Shown: positions 1 to 7,356, counted from the first letter of the stretch. The stretch: 8,940 nucleotides of DNA from Prevotellaceae bacterium UBA1787 (GCA_002315195.1 DCGD01000015.1:450-9389), one strand, 5' to 3'. The notes: generated by a model not told the origin, from the letters alone. Program-made: numbers and translations.

Positions 1-409
1 ACATCGGCATGTTGAACTTGCCATCCGCATAGATGTAAGTGGAAGGAAGCGTCACTGCTCCATTATTATACATTGTTGCGGGATAGTAGGCATGATACTT
101 TTGGTCAGAGCCTTTGACAGCACCGGTACCTGACAACGTTGTTTCTTTACCAGATGCGTCCGCTGTATATACCGCACCGCCGACGTTGATTTTGTCAGAG
201 TATTCAGTATTCTGAGGATTCGCATACCATTCAGGTTTCTTGGTTTCAGAATTGTAGGTGGTACGCTCGGCATCTTCACCATTGATAGTAGCGGTGAACG
301 TAGTAGAACCTTCATTCCTACTGTCACCCTCACAAAGGATGGCATCGTCGCTGTTGCAACCGCTGAATGCGGTCATCGCCGTCACAACCATGATAAATAA
401 CTTCTTCAT
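1..409 (-). CDS. Fimbrillin-like lipoprotein, N-terminal part (3' end beyond window)
   Basis: An open frame runs from an ATG at 409 to the left edge with no stop, giving the first 136 residues. Residues 1-18 form a lipoprotein signal peptide: Lys-Lys after the initiator Met, a hydrophobic core, and a lipobox ending Phe-Ser-Gly-Cys with Cys18 as the lipidation site. The mature protein begins with a polar Asn-Ser-Asp-Asp linker, then a beta-rich stretch including YHAYYPATMYNNG (residues about 105-117), which resembles the conserved region of Bacteroidales fimbrillin-family (FimA/Mfa-like) proteins. Such proteins are exported as lipoproteins and form or decorate surface fimbriae or adhesins. I read the lipoprotein signal directly; the fimbrillin assignment is recognition of a pattern, not a search result. 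It could instead be another surface lipoprotein. The small ORF at 427-546 lies just upstream and is probably co-transcribed. Confidence 0.7.
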   Translation of the reverse strand, partial: MKKLFIMVVTAMTAFSGCNSDDAILCEGDSRNEGSTTFTATINGEDAERTTYNSETKKPEWYANPQNTEYSDKINVGGAVYTADASGKETTLSGTGAVKGSDQKYHAYYPATMYNNGAVTLPSTYIYADGKFNMPM

Positions 410-426
410 TTTTCTATTTCATTTTT

Positions 427-546
427 TTAATTAATACCAATCATGGATCCTTCACCATAAGACTCATTGCCAGGAGCGGACACGAAGTTTGAACAAATCT
501 CTTTCACAGGGACCTCATAAAACAAACGCGGCACTTTGCACTTCAT
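427..546 (-). CDS. Small 39-residue protein upstream of the lipoprotein
   Basis: The frame starts at an ATG at 546 and ends with TAA at 427-429, only 17 nt before the lipoprotein start, so the two are probably on one transcript. The peptide has a basic start (MKCKVPRLFYEVPVKEIC), two cysteines (Cys3 and Cys18), then a Ser/Gly/Asn-rich tail (SAPGNESYGEGS). There is no signal peptide or membrane segment. Very short ORFs with a Tyr-Glu-x-Pro-Val-x-Glu core and a polar tail are a recurring, unexplained type in Bacteroidales, often near surface-protein genes; that is my recollection of the group, not a search. The same frame stays open up to 657, but the extra residues are low-complexity Pro/Ser/Arg sequence over a short palindrome, so I chose the internal ATG. 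Function unknown. Confidence 0.5.
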   Translation of the reverse strand: MKCKVPRLFYEVPVKEICSNFVSAPGNESYGEGSMIGIN

Positions 547-898
547 AATCTCATTTCTCTTTCTCAATTTTGAATATTGGGGTAACAAGAAAAACATTTG
601 ATCTTTTCTTCCCCTTTGAGGGGAGATAGAGGAGGATGGAGTCTGAGGGTTGGGCATTGGAATGGTTCATACACGAGAAGCCCCGCCAAGGGTGTCTTTC
701 CAAACTACCGCATTGGAGTTGTTGTATTATCTTAAATTGTTGATATTGAATCATTCTACACTCACATTATATCCAACCAAAGAGAAATAGCGACAACTTG
801 ACGGCACGACTGGAGGGTAGTCATGGCGGTAATGGCATGGTTGTATGCTGGGATAGTAATCATGGTTGTTGTTCAGTGCTTGGTGTGGATAGTCAGGG
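547..898. other. Gap without a convincing gene
   Basis: This 352-nt stretch separates the end of the polysaccharide operon from the small ORF and lipoprotein. Frames that cross it encode low-complexity peptides or are compositional leftovers. It holds a short perfect palindrome at 610-624 and, on the minus strand just after the transferase stop (about 800-870), imperfect repeats built on CCATGA/CCATGC followed by TAC or TTAC. I see no hairpin with a T-run that would be a good terminator and no clear TAnnTTTG promoter box for the downstream lipoprotein transcript, although one must exist if that transcript is separate from the polysaccharide operon. Confidence 0.5.
610..624. repeat. Short perfect inverted repeat
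   Basis: TCCCCT and AGGGGA face each other across a 3-nt loop, a perfect 6-bp stem. On the minus strand it lies about 65 nt upstream of the small-ORF start and is embedded in a C-rich, G-poor tract (about 620-655). No T-run follows on either strand, so it is not a typical intrinsic terminator. It could be part of an interspersed intergenic repeat, which I cannot test from one copy. Confidence 0.4.
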
Positions 899-2416
899 CT
901 ACTCCATGACTTTCGCGGCGGTTCCCACCACTCGGCTGTAAGGCGGTACACTGTGGGTGACTATGGCGCCCGCACCAATGATGCTCCCCTTTCCTATGGT
1001 GACGTTGGGAAGAATGATGGCATTTTCCCCTATCCACACGTCATCTTCAATGACGATGGGACCCTTGGAACAAATCGTCCGTTCTGTGGGAGGAATGGAA
1101 AGCGACACTTCATCGGTCGATCCGTGGCTGTGGTCGGTAATGAGGATGTTGCTTCCAAGCAATACATTGTCGCCAATCCTAATGGAATTGCTCACGCCGA
1201 TATGCACTCGGTAGCCAAAGGATACATTGTTGCCGATGATGAGCTGCGGCTTTTGCGTCCCGTGCTGAATACACTCAATGCGCAAATCGGAAAGTGACGA
1301 GAAATGCTGCCCGAGCGTCACGAATTTTCCTCCCTTGATGCTCGCACTGCCGTGAATGTAACTCTGTACGTCGGGGGTGGCGGTTGCCTGCGAAAAACGA
1401 TATGAGACAAAAGCGTCCTTGAACTTGCCGATTTTTTCCGCAACCGAAAGGGGATAGCATTTCATGGAAGCACGCAGAAGTTTGTTCATGACGTAGTTCT
1501 TGATGTACGTTCCCGACTTTCGGAACAACAATTTCAACATTTGAAGAGAAAAGAAAAATTTCAAGGCGGACAACACTATCCGAGGCAGGCCGAGATATTC
1601 CCTCAAAAGCGCAAATGCGCCCTTTGTGTCGAAATTGCTGTCCTTGCGGAGCAGGATTAAATTGAATATGTACGGGAAAATGAAATCACTGACTTTGTTG
1701 CGCAATACCGACATGGTGTGCGATGAAAGCCCTCGCTCCTTGTAGTTCTCCAAGATGTCAATGAAATTCTTGACAAAGACACGCATGATGTTGTAACCGC
1801 CGTTTGTGGCGCTTTCCACCGCCGCGTCGATAAAGTGATCGTTCAGAATGATGCTTTCCTTGCTTTTGAATATGGATTCCAAATACATGGGCACCTGCAC
1901 AAGGTTTGTACCGGAAAATGGTTCATAATTGACACCCGTCGCATTGATGCGACGGAAGATGTTGGAGCTCATGAACGTGAGCCATATACCCAACTTGCTG
2001 ACATAGTCGTCATGGGAACTGCATTTGTGGATGATTTTTTTCTTCGACACGTTGGATATGTGGACAAGTCCGTACTGCTTTTTGTAGAGCAAATTGATAA
2101 GTTTGGACATGTTGTCAATGCAAATGAAATCGTCATCCCCCAACAACCATACGTATGTTCCCGTAGCGACTTTCAGACACTGCAGAAAGTTACCATCGGG
2201 ACCCAGGTTTTCCGAATGTCTCAGGTAGGTGAAACGGAACTTTTTGGAAAAGTCCTCCACAACTTTGGGCGTTGCGTCCTGTGAACAATTGTCCGAAACG
2301 ATGATTTCCATCTTGTTCCTGAGTCTTTCATCAAGATTCAGAAGTCGCGTAAGTTGTTCCTTCAAGCATTTCGCGCGATTGTAGGTTGGAATGCAAAGTG
2401 ATAGTATGGGATTCAT
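899..2416 (-). CDS. Bifunctional GT2 glycosyltransferase / hexapeptide acyltransferase fusion
   Basis: This 505-residue protein joins two enzymes. Residues 1 to about 250 are a GT-A family-2 glycosyltransferase: the start LSLCIPTYNRAKCL is the nucleotide-binding strand and loop, EIIVSDNCSQDAT (37-49) follows, and WLLGDDDF (90-97) holds the DxD metal and sugar-nucleotide motif. This style resembles abequosyltransferase-type enzymes. Residues about 260-345 are a basic, partly hydrophobic linker (280-300) that may touch the inner face of the membrane. Residues about 352-505 are a left-handed beta-helix acyltransferase: repeated hexapeptides (IGNNVSFG, IGDNVLLG, IEDDVWIG, IGKGSIIGAGAIV) and a DHSHG motif (428-432) whose histidines are candidate catalytic bases. 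It closes normally at VVGTAAKVME. It is last in the operon, 39 nt after the flippase. Inference: it adds one sugar to a lipid-linked glycan, and the fused domain acylates (usually acetylates) that sugar or a neighbour. The donor cannot be read from sequence. Confidence 0.88.
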   Translation of the reverse strand: MNPILSLCIPTYNRAKCLKEQLTRLLNLDERLRNKMEIIVSDNCSQDATPKVVEDFSKKFRFTYLRHSENLGPDGNFLQCLKVATGTYVWLLGDDDFICIDNMSKLINLLYKKQYGLVHISNVSKKKIIHKCSSHDDYVSKLGIWLTFMSSNIFRRINATGVNYEPFSGTNLVQVPMYLESIFKSKESIILNDHFIDAAVESATNGGYNIMRVFVKNFIDILENYKERGLSSHTMSVLRNKVSDFIFPYIFNLILLRKDSNFDTKGAFALLREYLGLPRIVLSALKFFFSLQMLKLLFRKSGTYIKNYVMNKLLRASMKCYPLSVAEKIGKFKDAFVSYRFSQATATPDVQSYIHGSASIKGGKFVTLGQHFSSLSDLRIECIQHGTQKPQLIIGNNVSFGYRVHIGVSNSIRIGDNVLLGSNILITDHSHGSTDEVSLSIPPTERTICSKGPIVIEDDVWIGENAIILPNVTIGKGSIIGAGAIVTHSVPPYSRVVGTAAKVME

Positions 2417-2455
2417 ATTGTTGACGTCGTTAGGTTATGTGGTTGTATGGATTGT

Positions 2456-3835
2456 TTACGCTTCTATAATCGCTTTTCCGGGGTTATGGTATTCCTTGCG
2501 CTTTTTCACGAAGATGAAATATGCCCAAGGCATGAGCAGGATGGAGATGAGGCAATAGCCTGCGGTGATGCCGTCAAGTCCGAACTTGTGACCGAATACG
2601 AAAGTGGATAAACCGCACAGCAACCCGGTCATGATGGAAAAATAAAGGAAGGGCTCCCTTTTGTGACAGCGCAGATAGGTTGCCCACGCGGTAGTGATTT
2701 GGTTGAGAAATTCGGGCACCATCATGAGCAGCATGGGTATGTAGGGAAGAAAGCGTTCCGCCATGTTCCCGCCCTGTATGGTGATGTCAAAATGTCGGAA
2801 CAGGTAAATGAATACAAAAAAGAGAATAAGCAGAAGCGCGTTGATGCCGACGGACTGCCGGACCGTGCGATGGAAGATGTGGTCCAGCTCTCCATATTTC
2901 CTCAATTCAATGAGCCCGGAATATATGGGCACCTTCGTTGACGTCCAGCTGTAAGTGAGGGCTTGTATGCCGGTGAGTACGGTGAGCGTCATTCCCATTT
3001 GTCCCGCGCACGCCGCGCCTTCGGTGGCAAAGACCACGGGGTTGAATAGTTGGAATATGAAATAGCCGCTTATCCAACTGACGGCTATTTTCCATTGGAA
3101 TGGCAGTATTTCCTTGAGATACGACATCCGATGCGTGACTTTCGTTTTCAGTATGTGGTAAAGGACTAAGCCGAGAGGTGTGCCGAGAAGAAAGAACAAA
3201 CTTGTGACGATGTAGGCCAGGTTGCCAATGCTGAGTGCATACAATTTCGCGCCCGATGCGAAACTGACGATGACGGAGACAAGGTATAGCAGGTTCTTGT
3301 AAAAGAAATAACGCGCCACTTCCTTGATTTTTCCAAGTCCTTGAAGATAGGAAAAGAGGGGCGTGATGAACAGGTTGAGCGCGGTGGTAAAGCAGAGAAT
3401 GAGCCACGGTATTTGCCATTCGACGCCGGCCTCTTGTTCATATTGGTTGAAGAAATACTTGCCTCCAATGATGAGCGTGAGAAGAAGCACCATGGAGAAA
3501 CAGACATACCATTTTAAGCAAAAACGGAGAAGCGACGCCAACCGGGAACGGAAACGCATCTCTCCCTCCAATTGGGCTTCCCGCCACGAAAGGTGGGAAA
3601 CCTCGTGGGCTACATACTGCGTGATGACGGTGTTCATGCCCAATTCAAAGAACACCTGTATGGCGAGAATGCTTTTGAACGTGTAGTAATAGCCTTGTTC
3701 CCCCGCCGTAAGATATTTGAGAATGAACAACGCCGTTACAAATCCCCCCGCGGCGGAAATTGCTTGCGACATCGTGGTGTAGGCTATGGATTTGTCCACA
3801 CCCGTTATTCTTGCAATGCTTTTAAGGAAAGACAT
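2456..3835 (-). CDS. Wzx-type polysaccharide flippase (MOP superfamily)
   Basis: This 459-residue integral membrane protein has about 12 to 14 hydrophobic segments, roughly at 18-41, 52-76, 106-125, 142-163, 180-222 (two), 248-268, 280-300, 329-346, 362-388, 395-415 and 420-443, and a basic C-terminal tail. Length, topology and the position between sugar-nucleotide genes and a glycosyltransferase fit the polysaccharide exporter family that flips undecaprenyl-diphosphate-linked oligosaccharides across the inner membrane. I chose the ATG at 3835 because it follows the rfbG stop by 5 nt and gives a start (MSFLKSIARITGVDKS) that leads directly into the first membrane helix. An upstream ATG at 3892 would add 19 residues inside rfbG. 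No Wzy polymerase, O-antigen ligase or initiating transferase is in the window, so the rest of the assembly pathway must lie elsewhere. Confidence 0.88.
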   Translation of the reverse strand: MSFLKSIARITGVDKSIAYTTMSQAISAAGGFVTALFILKYLTAGEQGYYYTFKSILAIQVFFELGMNTVITQYVAHEVSHLSWREAQLEGEMRFRSRLASLLRFCLKWYVCFSMVLLLTLIIGGKYFFNQYEQEAGVEWQIPWLILCFTTALNLFITPLFSYLQGLGKIKEVARYFFYKNLLYLVSVIVSFASGAKLYALSIGNLAYIVTSLFFLLGTPLGLVLYHILKTKVTHRMSYLKEILPFQWKIAVSWISGYFIFQLFNPVVFATEGAACAGQMGMTLTVLTGIQALTYSWTSTKVPIYSGLIELRKYGELDHIFHRTVRQSVGINALLLILFFVFIYLFRHFDITIQGGNMAERFLPYIPMLLMMVPEFLNQITTAWATYLRCHKREPFLYFSIMTGLLCGLSTFVFGHKFGLDGITAGYCLISILLMPWAYFIFVKKRKEYHNPGKAIIEA

Positions 3836-3840
3836 CTGCG

Positions 3841-4959
3841 CTATACTTTTCGGTTGCCGTGGTTTACGTATGTTTCTATTTGGTTCATGCACAGTTCAAA
3901 GACGCTCTCCGTCCTGTAGCGTCTGTACCAGTCGGCCGTGAGCGCCAGGCACTCATCGAGGGACAGTCTTGGTTTCCAGTCGAGCCTGTCGCTGACCTTG
4001 CCGATGTCAAGCAGCAGGAGATTGGCTTCATGGAGCGCCTTCGGATCGGAGCAGTCCAGCAGGACACCTTCGCCATAATGTCCCACCAGTCCGCTTGCCA
4101 CTTTCCATACGTTGGCGACAGACTCCCGCTCGGGTCCGAAATTCCATGCTTCCGCATAATGGACGGGGTCATTCCACATCTTCATCGCCAGCAACAGGTA
4201 ACCGCCCAATGGTTCCAACACGTGCTGCCACGGACGTATGGCTTTCGGTGAACGTATCCGTATGGCTTCGCCGGCCTCTATCGCCCTTATGCAATCGGGA
4301 ACGATGCGGTCCTTTGCCCAGTCCCCGCCACCGATGACGTTCCCGGCGCGCACGCTCGCGATGCTTTTTCCGTGGCGGGCATGGTTGTCGGGATTCATGA
4401 AACTGCGCCTCCACGACGCTATGGCGATTTCCGCCGCGCCCTTGCTGGCCGAATAGGGGTCATATCCGCCCAGCGCGTCTTCCTCGCGGTAACCTCTCAT
4501 CTGCTCGCGGTTTTCGTAGCATTTGTCCGTGGTGACCATCACCCCCACCTTGGCAGAGGCTTGGAAGCGCATGGCTTCCATGACGTTGATGGTTCCCATC
4601 ACGTTTGTCTGGAATGTTTCCGTCGGTATCTCATAACTGAGCCGCACCAACGGCTGCGCGGCAAGGTGGAACACAATGTCGGGCTCATGCCGACGAAAGA
4701 CCGCCTTGATTTCATCGGCATGGCGGATGTCACCGCGGATGTCGGCTTCCAAGTGTTTCTGTATTTCCGCCAAAACGTAATTGTCGCGTTCCGTGACGGG
4801 ATTTTGGGCGAAACCAATTACCTTGGCGCCCATTCTGATGAGCCAAAGGCAAAGCCATGACCCTTTGAAACCCGTGTGGCCCGTTACGAGTATTCGCTTG
4901 CCTTTGTAAAACCTTTCCATGCCGGGAATGAAATCCAACGCCTGATTTTCCATCGTCAT
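3841..4959 (-). CDS. rfbG: CDP-glucose 4,6-dehydratase
   Basis: This enzyme converts CDP-glucose to CDP-4-keto-6-deoxyglucose with bound NAD, the second step towards CDP-3,6-dideoxyhexoses. It is an extended short-chain dehydrogenase: numbered from the chosen start, GHTGFKGSW (27-35) is the Rossmann glycine motif in the form typical of this family, FHLAAQPLVR (97-106) follows, TTDK (143-146) supplies the catalytic Thr, YSASK (169-173) is the Tyr-x-x-x-Lys pair, and NVIGGGDW comes at about 207-214. I chose the ATG at 4959 because it overlaps the rfbF stop as ATGA, a typical coupling arrangement; it gives 372 residues. An ATG at 4920 (MERFYKGKR) gives 359, closer to the usual length near 357, and is a real alternative. 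An ATG at 5043 would lie deep inside rfbF and is unlikely. The flippase begins 5 nt after its stop. All key residues are present, so it is probably active. Confidence 0.95.
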   Translation of the reverse strand: MTMENQALDFIPGMERFYKGKRILVTGHTGFKGSWLCLWLIRMGAKVIGFAQNPVTERDNYVLAEIQKHLEADIRGDIRHADEIKAVFRRHEPDIVFHLAAQPLVRLSYEIPTETFQTNVMGTINVMEAMRFQASAKVGVMVTTDKCYENREQMRGYREEDALGGYDPYSASKGAAEIAIASWRRSFMNPDNHARHGKSIASVRAGNVIGGGDWAKDRIVPDCIRAIEAGEAIRIRSPKAIRPWQHVLEPLGGYLLLAMKMWNDPVHYAEAWNFGPERESVANVWKVASGLVGHYGEGVLLDCSDPKALHEANLLLLDIGKVSDRLDWKPRLSLDECLALTADWYRRYRTESVFELCMNQIETYVNHGNRKV

Positions 4960-5738
4960 TTCCATACTTTCCAGGGTGCGTTGCCCTCGTTCCACATTTG
5001 GTTGAGTTCCTTGTTGTCTTTCAGCATGTCCATCGGCTTCCAAAAACCGCGGTGTTTGTATGCATTCATCCTCCCGGCCGATGCAAGCGCCTCGAGCGGC
5101 TCGCGTTCAAAGGGCACTTTGTCGCTGTCGCGCGGAATGAAATCAAACACTTCGGGTTCGCATACGAAAAAACCTATGTTGATCCACTGGCCGTTGTCTT
5201 CGGGTTTTTCGAGGAAGGAACGTACCATATCCGTGTCATTGTCAATGTCTACGGAGCCGAACTTTCCCCTGGGCTTGAACACGGACATGGTGATGGCCGT
5301 TCCGGCCGCCTCGTGCCGCTTGATGGTCGCCTCGATGTCAATGTCCGCCACACCGTCACCGTATGTCAACAAAAACCTTTCACCTTCCACGTATGGACGG
5401 ATGCGGGCAATGCGGCCGCCGGTCATGGTGTCCACACCCGTATCCACCATCGTGACGCGCCAATTCTCTGAATGACTGGAATGCACCTCCATGGAATTGT
5501 TCGATAAATCTACGGTCATGTCGCTGTTGTGCAGGTAGTAATCGGCGAAATACTCCTTGATGACATATTGCTTATATCCACAGCATATTATGAACTCATT
5601 GACGCCGAAGTGACTGTAAATCTTCATGATGTGCCAAAGTATCGGTTTCCCTCCTATCTCCACCATGGGTTTGGGAATGATGCTGGTGGCCTCACTGAGT
5701 CGTGATCCGAAACCACCTGCTAAGATTACTGCTTTCAT
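4956..5738 (-). CDS. rfbF: Glucose-1-phosphate cytidylyltransferase
   Basis: This cytosolic nucleotidyltransferase joins CTP and glucose-1-phosphate to give CDP-glucose and pyrophosphate, the committing step of the CDP-sugar pathway. At 260 residues it has the family's normal size. Visible motifs are AGGFGSRL (7-14) with the following IPKPMVEIGGKP (21-32), the nucleotide-binding signature; TYGDGVAD (125-132), whose Asp128 is the expected metal ligand; EKP (177-179); and the C-terminal GFWKPMDMLKD (231-241), characteristic of this subfamily compared with dTDP-glucose enzymes. The start is the ATG at 5738; a TTG two codons upstream is unlikely, since MKAVILAGG is the standard family start. It is the first gene of the operon, with a TAnnTTTG box at 5760-5767, and its stop overlaps the rfbG start. 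Confidence 0.96.
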   Translation of the reverse strand: MKAVILAGGFGSRLSEATSIIPKPMVEIGGKPILWHIMKIYSHFGVNEFIICCGYKQYVIKEYFADYYLHNSDMTVDLSNNSMEVHSSHSENWRVTMVDTGVDTMTGGRIARIRPYVEGERFLLTYGDGVADIDIEATIKRHEAAGTAITMSVFKPRGKFGSVDIDNDTDMVRSFLEKPEDNGQWINIGFFVCEPEVFDFIPRDSDKVPFEREPLEALASAGRMNAYKHRGFWKPMDMLKDNKELNQMWNEGNAPWKVWK

Positions 5739-5759
5739 GGACAATCTTTTTTAGTTATG

Positions 5760-5767
5760 CAAAGATA
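5760..5767 (-). promoter_or_regulatory. Candidate Bacteroidetes -7 promoter box for the rfbF operon
   Basis: On the minus strand the sequence reads TATCTTTG, an exact match to the TAnnTTTG -7 element of Bacteroidetes sigma-70-type promoters, 21 nt before the rfbF ATG. Transcription would start a few bases downstream, leaving a very short leader. The -33 TTTG element is not well matched at the usual 19-21 nt spacing; the nearest is TTTTC at 5783-5787, 15 nt away. Confidence 0.5.
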
Positions 5768-5972
5768 AACAATTATATCTATGAAAAGGCCACAGAAATG
5801 GAAAGATTTGGTTGTGCTGAAAAAATTATGCGGACATTATGGAGGGGGTGCATGAAATACCACGGATTGCCACCAACCCTTACCCATGCCATTTGCCACC
5901 AAGTCTTGGCTGATTAGACCAGAATGCCAAAAGTTTGTTCCAAAAGAAAACGCCAACTGAACAAAAAATGAG

Positions 5973-5980
5973 TAATTTTG
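5973..5980 (+). promoter_or_regulatory. Candidate Bacteroidetes -7 promoter box for the fucosidase
   Basis: TAATTTTG matches TAnnTTTG exactly, 26 nt before the fucosidase ATG at 6007. I find no good TTTG at 19-21 nt upstream, so the support is the -7 box and its position only. Together with the opposing box at 5760-5767 it makes 5739-6006 a divergent control region of 268 nt, in which I see no gene. Confidence 0.45.
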
Positions 5981-6006
5981 GGGCATATATTGTTAATAAA
6001 CACATC

Positions 6007-7356
6007 ATGAGAAAGATTTTTATGTTCGCCATGCTCTTGTTTGGTTTGATTCAAGGGTTGCAAGCGGAAAATGAAAAAGAGGTGGTATGTCCCAACAAAC
6101 TACAGGTTAAATGGGCGAATGCCGAAATGGGGGTGATGTTGCATTTCGACGTTCCCGTCTTCAATCCCGGATATAATTTCCGAAATTGGGGAACGCATCC
6201 GGACGCTTCCACCTTCAACCCTACTGAATTGAACACCGACCAATGGGTGGAGAGTGCGGCCAAAATGGGTGCCAAGTACGTGGTGCTGGTGGCAAAACAT
6301 TGTTCCGGGTTCAGTTTGTGGCCTACCAAGGCGCACGAATACAGCGTAAAGAATTGCCCATGGAAAAATGGAAAGGGCGATATTGTGAAGGACTTTGTGG
6401 CTTCGTGCAAGAAATACGGTGTGAAGCCCGGACTGTACGCCAGCACCAGCGCAAACGGATATTATTATGTGGATAACCCCGGGGTGGTACAGAAGAATTC
6501 CCCTTACACGCAGAAAGCGTACAACAACGTGGTGGAGACCCAGTTGCGTGAATTGTGGAGCAACTACGGCGACCTTTTCGAGGTATGGTTCGATGGTGGC
6601 GTGCTGTCTGTGGACAAGGGTGGCGCCGATGTGTTGTCGTTGCTGAAAGAACTGCAGCCGAAGGCCATTGAATTCGGTTCTCCCATCGGTTTCCCTAACC
6701 GCATTCGTTGGGTGGGCAATGAAGAAGGGTTCAGTCCGGACCCTTGCTGGGCGACCTGCGACACCGGGGAAGCAGATCGGAAGTTTGGAGGCAAACCGGA
6801 TGCTAAACACTGGAATGCAGGAGAGGCGGATTTCACCCTGCGCTGGAACAGCAGCACCCAAGGTGGTTGGATGTGGGGCAAAGACGAAGAGGACAAGATA
6901 TTCACAGTGCCGCAACTGATGGACAAATATGAGAAAAGCGTGGGACGCAATACCAACATGCTGCTAGGTGTGGTGGTTGATACGCGGGGGCTGATTCCCG
7001 AGACGGACGTGAAGCGAATGAAAGAATTTGGCGATGAAATTAAACGCCAATATGGCACGCCGTTGAAACACGTGAAAGGAAAAGGAAATGTAATCGTCCT
7101 GAATCTGGATGGCCCCGTGGAGGTGGATCGGATGGTACTACAGGAAGATATCCGCGAGGGTGAACGCGTGCTTCGCTACCAAGTGGAGGGTTATGCCAAC
7201 GACAAGTGGGTGAAACTGGGCGGCGGCACGAACATCGGCCACAAACGCATCATACGGTTCAACTCCCGGAAACTGGAGAAATTGCGCCTGACAGTGAGCG
7301 AACGCAAGGCGGAACCCATTATTGCCAATTTCGCGGTCTATGCCACGTTGAAATAA
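6007..7356 (+). CDS. Secreted alpha-L-fucosidase, GH29
   Basis: This glycoside hydrolase releases terminal L-fucose from glycans with retention of configuration. The 449-residue protein starts at the ATG at 6007; residues 1-20 (MRKIFMFAMLLFGLIQGLQA) are a signal peptide with cleavage expected after Ala20 and no lipobox Cys, so it is probably periplasmic. The catalytic barrel shows GVMLHFDVPVFNPG (42-55), LVAKHCSGFSLWPT (94-107), the KPGLYAS strand (140-146) and EVWFDGG (192-198), whose Asp196 is the expected nucleophile. RWVGNEEGFSP (234-244), about 44 residues later, supplies candidate acid/base Glu239 or Glu240; this spacing resembles the GH29-B type acting on branched alpha-1,3/1,4-fucosyl (Lewis-type) glycans. 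A beta-sandwich domain follows from about residue 355, with LQEDIREGERV and the GHKRI segment. The barrel has KHCSGF where many members have KHHDGF. An upstream TTG at 5935 was rejected because it would bury the signal peptide. No SusC/SusD-like partner is visible; it is not part of the minus-strand operon. Confidence 0.93.
   Translation: MRKIFMFAMLLFGLIQGLQAENEKEVVCPNKLQVKWANAEMGVMLHFDVPVFNPGYNFRNWGTHPDASTFNPTELNTDQWVESAAKMGAKYVVLVAKHCSGFSLWPTKAHEYSVKNCPWKNGKGDIVKDFVASCKKYGVKPGLYASTSANGYYYVDNPGVVQKNSPYTQKAYNNVVETQLRELWSNYGDLFEVWFDGGVLSVDKGGADVLSLLKELQPKAIEFGSPIGFPNRIRWVGNEEGFSPDPCWATCDTGEADRKFGGKPDAKHWNAGEADFTLRWNSSTQGGWMWGKDEEDKIFTVPQLMDKYEKSVGRNTNMLLGVVVDTRGLIPETDVKRMKEFGDEIKRQYGTPLKHVKGKGNVIVLNLDGPVEVDRMVLQEDIREGERVLRYQVEGYANDKWVKLGGGTNIGHKRIIRFNSRKLEKLRLTVSERKAEPIIANFAVYATLK

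Noticed and set aside
751..951. A Tyr/His/Pro-rich minus-strand frame overlapping the end of the fusion gene
   Set aside because: It overlaps the well-supported 3' end of that gene, has no recognisable motif, and its composition follows from the CCATG-type repeats.
953..1297. A 114-residue plus-strand frame
   Set aside because: It lies antisense within the acyltransferase domain of the fusion protein, whose motifs are clear. It is a compositional shadow, as are the other long antisense frames in the operon, the fucosidase and nuoB.
5702..5917. A 71-residue plus-strand frame in the divergent promoter region
   Set aside because: It begins inside rfbF antisense, has no motif, and covers the likely rfbF promoter.
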